In this document: piece by piece, positions 42,186 to 50,887 of the stretch
Layout: every line of letters begins with the position of its first letter
Position numbering within the stretch: the stretch's first letter is position 1
Assembly (NCBI GenBank): GCA_024684085.1
Contig: JAIKXM010000026.1
Span: forward strand, 1 to 64,000
Direction: 5' to 3'
Length of the DNA: 64,000 nt
Source of the DNA: Lachnospiraceae bacterium
GTDB taxonomy: Bacteria > Bacillota > Clostridia > Lachnospirales > Lachnospiraceae
Translations under genes and position numbers: made by a program
Notes under the pieces: generated by a model
Databases searched by the model: none
What the model was told of the DNA's origin: nothing
Seen by the model: the letters and a program-made list of their open reading frames with translations, nothing else

Positions 42186-43973
42186 ATGAAGATCATCTAT
42201 AGTGATGGGACGGTAGCTGAGTGTCCCGAAGAAGAAGTTCAGCACGTACTTAAGCATTCTGCAGCCCATATCATGGCTCAGGCTATTCAAAGACTCTATC
42301 CGGAAGCAGACTTTGCTTACGGACCCGCAACCGAGAGAGGTTTCTATTATGATGTTGATCTCGGAGAGACCAAGCTCTCTGACGAGGATCTTAAGAAGAT
42401 CGAAGATGAGATGCGTAAGATCATCAAGGAGAATATTCCGATCAAGCCTTTTATCTTAGACAGGGCAGAGGCTGTTAAGCTCATGCATGAGCGCAAGGCA
42501 AAGTACAAGGAAGAGCATATCGGCGATCTTCCTGATGATGCGGTAATAAGCTTCTACCAGCAGGGCGATTATCTGGATATGTGTGTCGGCCCTCATATCA
42601 CTTATACCAAGGCACTGAAGGCTTTTAAGATCACAGGACAGAGCGGCGCATACTGGAAGAACGATGCCAAGAATAAGATGCTCACCCGTATCAACGGTGT
42701 TGCCTTCCGTACACAGGAAGAACTCGATGAGTACGAGAAGCAGATGGAAGAGGCAAGAGCAAGAGACCACAGAAAGATCGGTAAGGAAATGGGTCTGTTC
42801 ATGACAGACGATCTTATCGGTAAGGGTCTCCCCATGTTCCTTCCCAAGGGTTATACCTTATGGCAGGAGCTTGAGAATTATATTAAGGAAAAAGAGCGAA
42901 GACTCGGTTATCAGCATGTTATGACTCCCTGTGTAGGAACCGTAGCACTCTACGAGACCAGCGGTCACTGGGCACATTATAAGGCTAATATGTTCCCGGC
43001 TATGGAGGTTGAGGGTGAGAGCTTCGTATTAAGACCCATGAACTGTCCTCATCATATGATGATATATGCCAACAGACCTCACAGTTATAAGGAACTTCCC
43101 ATAAGGATCGGTGAGATCGCGCATGACTTCAGGTTCGAGTCATCGGGTACTCTTAAGGGTATCGAGAGAGGACGACACTTCTGTCAGAATGATGCCCACC
43201 TGTTCGTAACACCGGATCAGATCGAGGGCGAAGTTAGCCGTGTAGTAGACCTCATTTTTGACGTATACAAGGATTTTGGAATCACAGATTACAGATGCGT
43301 TCTCTCACTCAGAGATCCCGCAGATACAGAGAAGTATCATCCCGATGATGAGATGTGGAACACCGCAGAGAATGCCCTGAGACAGGTTCTTAATGATATC
43401 GGTATCGAGTATACCGAAGAGATCGGTGAAGCTGCTTTCTACGGACCTAAGCTTGATGTTAATGTTAAGCCTGCCGTAGGTGCTGAGTATACACTCTCTA
43501 CCTGTCAGCTTGATTTCTGTCTCCCTGCCAAGTTCGATCTTAAGTATGTGGATTCCGAGAGCAATGAGAAGACTCCCGTTGTACTTCACAGAGCTATCCT
43601 TGGCTCACTTGACAGATTCATGGCTTATATCATTGAGGAGACCAAGGGTAAGTTCCCTGTATGGCTTGCACCCCTTCAGGTTAAGGTGCTTCCCGTAAGT
43701 GAGAAGACTATGGAATATGCAGGCTCTGTATATGAAGCCATTGATGCAGCAGGTATCAGAACTGTTCTTGACGACCGTAACGAGAAGATCGGATATAAGA
43801 TCCGTGAGGCTCAGCAGGTTGACAGAGCTCCTTATATGCTTATCTTAGGACAGAAAGAAGCTGACGAGAACATGGTCAGCGTAAGAAGCCGTGATACCGG
43901 TGAGACAGAGACAATGACTCTTGATGATTTTATAGCCAAGGTTAAGAACGAGATCGAGACCCGCGCTCATTAA
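42186..43973 (+). CDS. thrS: threonyl-tRNA synthetase (TGS-less)
   Basis: A 595-aa class II synthetase charging tRNA-Thr. The usual N-terminal TGS domain of about 60 residues is absent: only about 23 residues precede the editing domain, which begins LKHSAAHIMAQAI (HxxxH) and contains the CVGPH editing motif. The catalytic core shows MNCPHHMMIY (zinc cysteine), the RIGEIAHDFRFESSGTLKG motif 2 region and the C-terminal anticodon-binding domain ending QQVDRAPYMLILG. RBS AAGAAGG, ATG 42186. Controlled by the upstream T-box. Confidence 0.96.
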   Translation: MKIIYSDGTVAECPEEEVQHVLKHSAAHIMAQAIQRLYPEADFAYGPATERGFYYDVDLGETKLSDEDLKKIEDEMRKIIKENIPIKPFILDRAEAVKLMHERKAKYKEEHIGDLPDDAVISFYQQGDYLDMCVGPHITYTKALKAFKITGQSGAYWKNDAKNKMLTRINGVAFRTQEELDEYEKQMEEARARDHRKIGKEMGLFMTDDLIGKGLPMFLPKGYTLWQELENYIKEKERRLGYQHVMTPCVGTVALYETSGHWAHYKANMFPAMEVEGESFVLRPMNCPHHMMIYANRPHSYKELPIRIGEIAHDFRFESSGTLKGIERGRHFCQNDAHLFVTPDQIEGEVSRVVDLIFDVYKDFGITDYRCVLSLRDPADTEKYHPDDEMWNTAENALRQVLNDIGIEYTEEIGEAAFYGPKLDVNVKPAVGAEYTLSTCQLDFCLPAKFDLKYVDSESNEKTPVVLHRAILGSLDRFMAYIIEETKGKFPVWLAPLQVKVLPVSEKTMEYAGSVYEAIDAAGIRTVLDDRNEKIGYKIREAQQVDRAPYMLILGQKEADENMVSVRSRDTGETETMTLDDFIAKVKNEIETRAH

Positions 43974-44138
43974 TGTATATGACACAGCAAGTTCTGTATG
44001 ATTGATGGCGCTTGCTGTGTTTTTCTTATTAATAAAGGGGGATATGTCAGCGGATGCCTGCTGACTGCGGTACTCGGGCAGGGGCGATATCATATACCCT
44101 GTTCTATTGACAAATCAGAGAAGGAGATGGGTGTAAAA

Positions 44139-45056
44139 ATGCGTTACTTTATTGAAAATGATGTGTTAAAGGCTGAGATAGATTCTCATGGAGCAGAGCT
44201 TAAATCGGTAATTGGCAAGGCTTCGAACAGAGAGTATATGTGGTACGGTAATCCGGCTTATTGGGGACGTACTTCACCGGTTCTGTTCCCCTTTGTAGGT
44301 AATCTTAAGGAAGGCGGATACATCTATAAAGGGCAAAAATGCAGGATGACTCAGCATGGTTTTGCCAGAGATATGGAGTTCACCCTGAAGGAATCAACAG
44401 GTTCTGAGATTTGGTTCTCACTGGAATCCAACGAGGAGACCAAGAGCAAATATCCTTTCGATTTCGAATTGATGATCGGTTATGTCCTTGATGGTAATAA
44501 GCTGGATGTGAGATGGAAGGTTATCAATAAAACCGAAGAGGACATGCATTTTTCCATTGGTGCGCATCCTGCATTCCTCTGTCCGGTCCATGGAGAGAAA
44601 GACAAAACAGGCTACAGTTTTGCATTATACGGATCGGATGGTAAGGGCGGATATGTACCTGCATCTGATTCGATCAGGTATCATGGCAATTCCTATGAGA
44701 CAGGCCTGCTCTTAAGAGAGGAAAGAGATCTTCCTGTCAAAAACGGGGTGATCACGATCACTGAAGGATTCTTTGATGAGTGTACATATATCATGCAGGA
44801 TCAGCCGCTTAATAAGGTGAGTCTCCTTGACAGTAAGGGCGAGCCTGTAGTGGATGTTCTGTTTGATACGCCTCTTATCGCCATTTGGTCGCCCGAGAAG
44901 AAGAACGCTCCTTTTGTATGTATAGAGCCATGGTACGGAAGATGTGATATCGAGGGCTTTGACGGAGAGCTTGCCGACAGAGAGTACACCAATCATCTGG
45001 CTAAGGGTGAGGAGTTTAATAAGGCCTACTCAATTGTATTTCATGCTATGGCATGA
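44139..45056 (+). CDS. aldose 1-epimerase family protein (YeaD/LacX-like)
   Basis: About 305 aa from ATG 44139 (MRYFIENDVLKAEID); ATG 44127 directly follows AAGGAG and is a less likely start, and the track start at 43998 lies in non-coding sequence. A galactose mutarotase-like beta-sandwich: HGAELKSV, RTSPVLFPFVGNLKEG, MTQHGFARDMEF, FSIGAHPAFLCP and CIEPWYGR. It acts on anomers of a hexose or hexose phosphate; the exact sugar is not evident. Monocistronic. Confidence 0.88.
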   Translation: MRYFIENDVLKAEIDSHGAELKSVIGKASNREYMWYGNPAYWGRTSPVLFPFVGNLKEGGYIYKGQKCRMTQHGFARDMEFTLKESTGSEIWFSLESNEETKSKYPFDFELMIGYVLDGNKLDVRWKVINKTEEDMHFSIGAHPAFLCPVHGEKDKTGYSFALYGSDGKGGYVPASDSIRYHGNSYETGLLLREERDLPVKNGVITITEGFFDECTYIMQDQPLNKVSLLDSKGEPVVDVLFDTPLIAIWSPEKKNAPFVCIEPWYGRCDIEGFDGELADREYTNHLAKGEEFNKAYSIVFHAMA

Positions 45057-45141
45057 TATAATTATTTGGTTTGTGACAATTACATAGTAGTGTTGCATAG
45101 TTAGATGTTATTCAATTAATGACACAGATGGGAGAAGGTTA

Positions 45142-47010
45142 ATGTGTGGAATTGTAGGATATGCAGGTAACAAACAGGCAGCCCCGATATTATTGGAAGG
45201 GCTGTCTAAGCTTGAGTACAGAGGTTATGATTCGGCAGGTATCGCAGTCCGTGATAAGGATAAGCCTGTATCGGTTGTAAAAGCCAAAGGAAGACTCAGT
45301 AAGCTGGTTGAGAAGACCGATGAAGGTCATGCCGTTAAGGGTACATGCGGTATCGGTCATACAAGGTGGGCTACCCATGGAGAGCCGTCGGAGATAAATG
45401 CTCATCCCCATATCTCGGGATGTGAGCCTAAGGGCGGGACCATAACGGATGATTCCGGAGTAGTCGGCGTTCATAACGGTATCATAGAGAACTTCCAGGA
45501 ACTCAAGGACAAGCTGCTCAGACATGATTATAAGTTCTACAGCGAGACGGACACAGAAGTGGCTGTCAAGCTTGTGGACTATTATTACAATAAGTACGGC
45601 ATCGGCCCTATTGATGCGCTTGCCAAGACAATGGTACGTGTAAGAGGTTCTTATGCTCTGGCTGTAATGTTCCGTGATTATCCCGGAGAGATCTGGGTAG
45701 CAAGGAAGGACAGCCCGATGATAATCGGTGTTACAAAGGGAGAGTCTTTTGTGGCATCGGATGTACCTGCCATACTGAAGTATACAAGAAATGTATACTA
45801 TATCGGTAATCTTGAGATCGCCCGTTTAACACCGGGAGATGTTCACTTCTACAATCTTGACGGTGATGAGATCCGGAAAGAACTGACAGAGATCACATGG
45901 GATGCGGAAGCAGCGGAAAAAGGCGGCTACGAGCACTTCATGATGAAGGAGATCCATGAACAGCCCAAGGCGATCATCGATACCATCAATGCTTCGGTTA
46001 AGGATAATGAATTTTGCTTCAAGGATATCAATCTTACACCTGAGATGATCAGGAATTTTAAGCAGATCTATATCGTTGCGTGCGGTTCTGCCTACCATGT
46101 GGGAGTTGCCGCTCAGTATGTGCTTGAGGATATGGTAAGGATACCTGTCAGGGTTGAGCTTGCAAGTGAGTTCAGATATCGTAATCCGATACTGGATAAG
46201 GACAGCCTGTGCATACTGGTAAGTCAGTCCGGTGAGACTGCGGATACGTTGGCGGCTCTTCGACTCGCTAAGGAAAAAGGAGTAAGAACACTTGCCGTTG
46301 TCAATGTGATAGGTTCTTCGATAGCGAGAGAAGCAGACGATATCTTCTATACGATGGCAGGTCCTGAAATAGCGGTTGCGACTACCAAGGCATACAGTAC
46401 ACAGCTTATAGCCTTCTACCTGCTGGCACTTTGGTTCGGCAGGATCAGAGAAGTGATCGATCATGACAGGTGTATTGCACTTCTTGATGAGATGCGTACG
46501 ATCCCTGCCAAGATAGAGAAGATACTGGAAGATAAAGAGAGACTTCAGTGGTTCGCTTCCAAGTTCTCCAATGCGCATGATATCTTCTTCATAGGAAGAG
46601 GAATAGATTTTGCGATCAGTCTTGAGGGAAGCCTTAAGATGAAAGAGATCTCATATATTCACAGTGAAGCATATGCGGCCGGTGAACTGAAGCACGGTAC
46701 CATAAGTCTTATAGAAGACGGAACCCTGATAATCGGTGTCATAACCCAGGGTGCTCTCTATGAGAAGACCATATCCAATATGGTCGAATGTAAGTCAAGA
46801 GGCGCATACCTTATGGGACTTACGACCTACGGTAATTATGAGATCGAGGACAGAGCCGATTTTGTTGCATATATACCCAAGACAGATGAGCATTTTACTA
46901 CAAGCCTTGCAGTAATACCGCTTCAGCTGATGGGTTATTATATGGCCGTTGCCAGAGGCCTTGACGTGGATAAGCCGCGTAATCTGGCTAAGAGTGTTAC
47001 AGTAGAATAA
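45142..47010 (+). CDS. glmS: glutamine-fructose-6-phosphate aminotransferase
   Basis: A 622-aa GlmS making glucosamine-6-phosphate for cell-wall synthesis. ATG 45142 leaves the nucleophile Cys at position 2 (MCGIVGYAG). Glutaminase domain: GHTRWATHGEPSE and VHNGIIENF. Two SIS domains follow: CGSAYHVGVAAQY, SQSGETADTLAALR and TTKAYSTQL, with C-terminal LAKSVTVE. RBS GGAGAAGG. There is no room or sequence for a glmS ribozyme in the 85 nt upstream. Confidence 0.97.
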   Translation: MCGIVGYAGNKQAAPILLEGLSKLEYRGYDSAGIAVRDKDKPVSVVKAKGRLSKLVEKTDEGHAVKGTCGIGHTRWATHGEPSEINAHPHISGCEPKGGTITDDSGVVGVHNGIIENFQELKDKLLRHDYKFYSETDTEVAVKLVDYYYNKYGIGPIDALAKTMVRVRGSYALAVMFRDYPGEIWVARKDSPMIIGVTKGESFVASDVPAILKYTRNVYYIGNLEIARLTPGDVHFYNLDGDEIRKELTEITWDAEAAEKGGYEHFMMKEIHEQPKAIIDTINASVKDNEFCFKDINLTPEMIRNFKQIYIVACGSAYHVGVAAQYVLEDMVRIPVRVELASEFRYRNPILDKDSLCILVSQSGETADTLAALRLAKEKGVRTLAVVNVIGSSIAREADDIFYTMAGPEIAVATTKAYSTQLIAFYLLALWFGRIREVIDHDRCIALLDEMRTIPAKIEKILEDKERLQWFASKFSNAHDIFFIGRGIDFAISLEGSLKMKEISYIHSEAYAAGELKHGTISLIEDGTLIIGVITQGALYEKTISNMVECKSRGAYLMGLTTYGNYEIEDRADFVAYIPKTDEHFTTSLAVIPLQLMGYYMAVARGLDVDKPRNLAKSVTVE

Positions 47011-47028
47011 TTGAAAAAGATCGGAGAT

Positions 47029-47110
47029 TGTCGGATGACGTGACCGTAAGAGTCTCAAAAAGCTCAGAGGATGTCGGATGACACAGTCGTAAGAGCTCTG
47101 AAAGGCTTGT
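47029..47110 (+). repeat. imperfect 43-bp tandem duplication between glmS and proC
   Basis: TGTCGGATGAC followed by a GTAAGAG stretch occurs at 47029 and again at 47072, period 43, with several mismatches. Confidence 0.65.
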
Positions 47111-47151
47111 ACGGATCAAAATGGTCGGATGATCAGAAGGAGGAGTTAAGA

Positions 47152-47943
47152 ATGAAGATCGGATTTATCGGAATGGGAAATATGGCACAGGCTATGGCAG
47201 CCGGATTCATCTATTCGGGTATCATAGACGGACAGGATGTATATGCTTATGCACCTACCAAGAGTAAGCTGGAGGCCAATGCTTCCAAGATCGGATTCGT
47301 TGCGGCACCTTCTGCCAATGCACTTGTCAAGAGCGTTGACACAGTGATAATCGCCTGCAAGCCATATCAGATAGAAGATGTTCTTAAGGATATTAAGGAT
47401 ACGATAAAAGGTAAGGTTCTGGTATCGGTTGCGGCCGGCTGGGTATTCGATAATTTTGATGCAATTCTTCAGGGAAGCGCAAGGATACAGTGTGTAATGC
47501 CCAATACACCGGCAATGGTAGGTGAAGGAGTTCTGTTATTCGAGCAGAAGAACTCACTTAGCGAAGAGGAACTCAGAAGTGTTAAGGAACTCTTTAACTG
47601 CCTGGGTATGGTAGAGACCATTCCTACAGAACTTATGGGAATCGGAGGAGCGGTTGCAGGATGCGGTCCTGCATTTATGGACATGGTAATGGAAGCTTAT
47701 GCCGATGCAGGAGTTAAGTATGGTCTTCCCAGAGCACTGGCATATAAGCTGATATCACAGACAATGCTCGGAAGTGCGAAGTTACAGATGGATTCGGGTT
47801 CTCATCCTGCTGTACTTAAGGATGAGGTATGCTCGCCTAAGGGAACCACAATAAGAGGAGTTGCGGCTCTGGAGGAGAAAGGGCTTCGTCATGCCTGCAT
47901 CAGTTCGATCGATGCTATTATGGAAAGTAAGTCAAAGAAATAA
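47152..47943 (+). CDS. proC: pyrroline-5-carboxylate reductase
   Basis: 263 aa from ATG 47152 (MKIGFIGMGNMAQAM) with AGAAGGAGG upstream; the track start at 47071 lies in the duplicated spacer. Last step of proline synthesis. NAD(P) loop GMGNMAQAM, VMPNTPAMVGEG, GCGPAFMDMVMEA and the C-terminal CSPKGTTIRGVAAL are all typical. A proline symporter gene follows one gene later. Confidence 0.95.
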   Translation: MKIGFIGMGNMAQAMAAGFIYSGIIDGQDVYAYAPTKSKLEANASKIGFVAAPSANALVKSVDTVIIACKPYQIEDVLKDIKDTIKGKVLVSVAAGWVFDNFDAILQGSARIQCVMPNTPAMVGEGVLLFEQKNSLSEEELRSVKELFNCLGMVETIPTELMGIGGAVAGCGPAFMDMVMEAYADAGVKYGLPRALAYKLISQTMLGSAKLQMDSGSHPAVLKDEVCSPKGTTIRGVAALEEKGLRHACISSIDAIMESKSKK

Positions 47944-47948
47944 CAGAT

Positions 47949-49121
47949 ATGGGGATAATAGAGAACAAAAGGGTTATTAAGCATAAGAGAACCGGTAACA
48001 TACGACATAAGAGAAGAGTAAGGAATACGGTTCTTAAGATACTGGCGTTTCTTTGCCTTGCAGGGATCGCAGTTGCCTTATATTTTGCATCATATATGAG
48101 ATATGAGAAAGTGGATCTGATGGAACTGATCAGCATTACCATATCGGGGTATGATTCAAAGGGCAGCATAGGTTATGTTGTGGATGAGAGCAGCAGTTAC
48201 AGGGATTTCTTAAGGACGGTTGAAGTCGTCTTCGATAAGTCGGAGAATATCAGCAACGGAGATGAGATCACTGTTATATGCAATTATGACAAGGCTCTTG
48301 CCAAGGAGATGAAGCTTCGGGTGACGGGTAAAGAGAGAAAAGTGGTCATTGATAATCTCCCTGAAGCGAACATAATCACCGAAGATGAAGTCTTTAAAGA
48401 TGTTGATATCATCTCGGTCGGCGTATCGCCTTTTGCTGAGATAGAACTGGTCAATATGAGTCAGAATGAGATCATTGACAATATCGAGTTTCAGGTGGTT
48501 GATCAGAAAGAGTACTATCGTCTGGGCGATGTCGTTACCGTAAAGGCTCTTATAGATGAAGATTATTATACGGCACTGGGGATCGCCTTCGAAGATTACA
48601 ATGATGATTATCAGAGAGAATACACGGTTAAAGGTATTGAAGAGTACATAACCGATCCTGCGGATCTTACGCCTGAGATCATCGCGGCGATGAAGGAAAA
48701 AGCTGTTTCGCTGTTCGGTAATGATTCGGGTGACGCCAATGAATACGGTCTCAGAGTATTCACTCAGGCAAGTAAGATGTATTCCACAGAGAATGGTAAG
48801 TATACATTCAGGTGGGGAAGAGTCAATTTCATATCGGCTTATTTCTCTTTGATCAAGTCCGGTAATCTTAGTGAAGATGGGGCAAGGGTCAATGATGTTA
48901 AGATGGTATTTGAGTCCAATATATCTCAATCGGACGGAAATGCCTGCTATGCGGAGGCTGTTGTTATCTTCCGTAATATAAAGAGGGATCTTGACGGTGA
49001 GCTTATGGTTGATCTGGATGATGCTTCAATAATCTCGGTGTCTGCGAGAGATTCGGAGATCAAGAATATAGTCAATCCGAAGGATAATAAGGAATACGAA
49101 GTTACCAAACTTGAATTGTGA
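47949..49121 (+). CDS. single-pass membrane protein with extracellular beta-rich region
   Basis: 390 aa with a very basic N-terminus (KRVIKHKRTGNIRHKRRVR) and one transmembrane segment at about residues 27-48 (VLKILAFLCLAGIAVALYF). An extracellular part follows with phrases such as ISGYDSKGSIGYVVDE, NGDEITVICNYDK and RLGDVVTVKALID, which I recall from uncharacterised Lachnospiraceae zinc-ribbon/TcaA-like surface proteins. No catalytic motif. It starts 5 nt after proC, so probably co-transcribed. Function unknown. Confidence 0.75.
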   Translation: MGIIENKRVIKHKRTGNIRHKRRVRNTVLKILAFLCLAGIAVALYFASYMRYEKVDLMELISITISGYDSKGSIGYVVDESSSYRDFLRTVEVVFDKSENISNGDEITVICNYDKALAKEMKLRVTGKERKVVIDNLPEANIITEDEVFKDVDIISVGVSPFAEIELVNMSQNEIIDNIEFQVVDQKEYYRLGDVVTVKALIDEDYYTALGIAFEDYNDDYQREYTVKGIEEYITDPADLTPEIIAAMKEKAVSLFGNDSGDANEYGLRVFTQASKMYSTENGKYTFRWGRVNFISAYFSLIKSGNLSEDGARVNDVKMVFESNISQSDGNACYAEAVVIFRNIKRDLDGELMVDLDDASIISVSARDSEIKNIVNPKDNKEYEVTKLEL

Positions 49122-49221
49122 CCGGATAGAGACAGAATTGATCGTTAAATACAATGCGGTCTGTCCGTTCTGAGTTTACTTAAAGCTTAGTTGCGGTAGT
49201 GAAGGGGCTGAATTGTCCGGG

Positions 49222-49250
49222 TTGATTTTGACAGGGCAAAAAAGTATAAT
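49222..49250 (+). promoter_or_regulatory. promoter of putP
   Basis: TTGATT (49222-49227), a 17-bp spacer and TATAAT (49245-49250), about 87 bp before the ATG. Confidence 0.6.
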
Positions 49251-49336
49251 TAATAAGACTGTTTCCACGGCCTTATTGGAGTATAGTATATATTGTGGGA
49301 TAGCCACGGGAAAAAACAGAAAGTGAGAATGTTGTT

Positions 49337-50857
49337 ATGACGGGAATTGTAGTAGCTATTGTACTGTATCTGTTACTAATGATAGGTATAGGTGTGTATT
49401 ACGGAAAGAAAGGCGATTCTTCATCTGAGGGATTCTACCTTGGAGGAAGAAAGTTAGGTCCCCTTGTAGCTGCCATGAGTGCAGAAGCTTCTGATATGAG
49501 TTCATATCTGCTTATGGGACTTCCTGGTCTTGCTTATCTTACAGGTCTGTGTGATGTAGGCTGGACTGCTATCGGTCTTGCTGTAGGAACATATCTTAAC
49601 TGGCTGTTTGTTGCCAAGAGACTTCGCAAATACTCTTATAAGATAGGTGCATTCACAGTTCCTGATTTTTTCTCAAAGAGATATAAAGATGAGAAGAATA
49701 TTCTTACATGCATCGCAGCGATCGTAATAATCATATTCTTCATCCCTTATACGGCATCGGGCTTCAAGGCAGTCGGCACACTGTTTAACACACTGTTCGG
49801 TGTTGATTATCATGTTGCAATGATCGTAGGTGCGGTCATCATCGTACTCTATACAATACTCGGCGGATTCCTTGCCGTATCCACAACCGACCTTATTCAG
49901 AGTATCGTAATGACTATCGCTCTTATCGTAATGGTATTCTACGGTATCAATATAGCAGGCGGATGGGACGCTGTTGTTGACAATGCCAGGGCTCTTCCCG
50001 GATTCCTGTCATTCTCTTCAACTTATGATCCTGCTTCGGGTACTGCGGCAGGTTACGGCCCGATCACTGTATTGTCTACACTTGCATGGGGACTCGGCTA
50101 CTTCGGTATGCCTCATATCCTCTTAAGATTCATGGCATCTAAGAATGAAGAGCAGATCAAGACTTCCAGAAGAATAGCTTCTATCTGGGTTGCTGTTTCA
50201 ATGTTCGTTGCCATTCTTATCGGTATCATCGGTAACGCCGTATCCAAGACAGGAATGATCGAGACCTTTACGGATTCGTCAAGTTCGGAGACTATCATCA
50301 TTGCTCTTTCAATGATATTGTCTGAGCATGGATTCTTTATAGCGCTTGTTGCAGGTCTGGCTCTTGCCGGAATCCTCGCAAGTACAATGTCAACAGCGGA
50401 TTCTCAGCTTCTTGCTGCTGCTTCCGCAGTATCACAGAACCTTATTCAGGATTTTGCAGGTAAGAAGCTTAAGGATAAGACATCCATGATAGCTGCAAGA
50501 AGTACTGTAGCAGCCATCGCTCTTATTGCTTTGTTCCTTGCATGGAATCCCAACAGTTCGGTATTCACCATTGTATCCTTCGCATGGGCAGGATTCGGTG
50601 GAGCCTTCGGACCGGTTATGCTGTTCGCTCTGTTCTGGAAGAGATCTAACCTTAAGGGTGCGATCGCCGGAATGGTATCCGGAGGTGTTATGATATTCGT
50701 ATGGAAATACCTTGTACGTCCTATCGGAGGTGCATGGAATATATATGAACTTCTTCCTGCATTTATTGTGGGATCTATAGCTATCGTTGTAGTATCTCTT
50801 CTGACGGAAGCACCGTCAAGGGAGATCATTGAGGAATTTGAGAGTATCGGAGAATAG
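49337..50857 (+). CDS. putP: sodium/proline symporter
   Basis: A 506-aa SSS-family transporter with about 13 membrane segments importing proline with Na+. Family marks: FYLGGRKLGPLVAAMSAEASDMSSYLLMGLPG near the N-terminus, FFSKRYKDEKN, and STMSTADSQLLAAASAVSQ, which contains Na+-site serine/threonine residues. Assigned PutP rather than another SSS member from the AEASDMSSYLLMGLPG stretch and proximity to proC. Own promoter; RBS not obvious near ATG 49337. Confidence 0.92.
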   Translation: MTGIVVAIVLYLLLMIGIGVYYGKKGDSSSEGFYLGGRKLGPLVAAMSAEASDMSSYLLMGLPGLAYLTGLCDVGWTAIGLAVGTYLNWLFVAKRLRKYSYKIGAFTVPDFFSKRYKDEKNILTCIAAIVIIIFFIPYTASGFKAVGTLFNTLFGVDYHVAMIVGAVIIVLYTILGGFLAVSTTDLIQSIVMTIALIVMVFYGINIAGGWDAVVDNARALPGFLSFSSTYDPASGTAAGYGPITVLSTLAWGLGYFGMPHILLRFMASKNEEQIKTSRRIASIWVAVSMFVAILIGIIGNAVSKTGMIETFTDSSSSETIIIALSMILSEHGFFIALVAGLALAGILASTMSTADSQLLAAASAVSQNLIQDFAGKKLKDKTSMIAARSTVAAIALIALFLAWNPNSSVFTIVSFAWAGFGGAFGPVMLFALFWKRSNLKGAIAGMVSGGVMIFVWKYLVRPIGGAWNIYELLPAFIVGSIAIVVVSLLTEAPSREIIEEFESIGE

Positions 50858-50887
50858 TATTTGTTTTGTTAATGATAGGAGATCATT

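Noticed and set aside
45057-45141. Possible glmS ribozyme
   Set aside because: Only 85 nt upstream and no ribozyme core sequence; the glmS gene appears to lack it.
45826-46578. 250-aa ORF antisense to glmS
   Set aside because: Shadow frame with no motif; glmS is complete on the plus strand.
48210-48929. 239-aa ORF antisense to the membrane protein gene
   Set aside because: No start signals or recognisable content; the plus-strand ORF has a membrane anchor and operon context.
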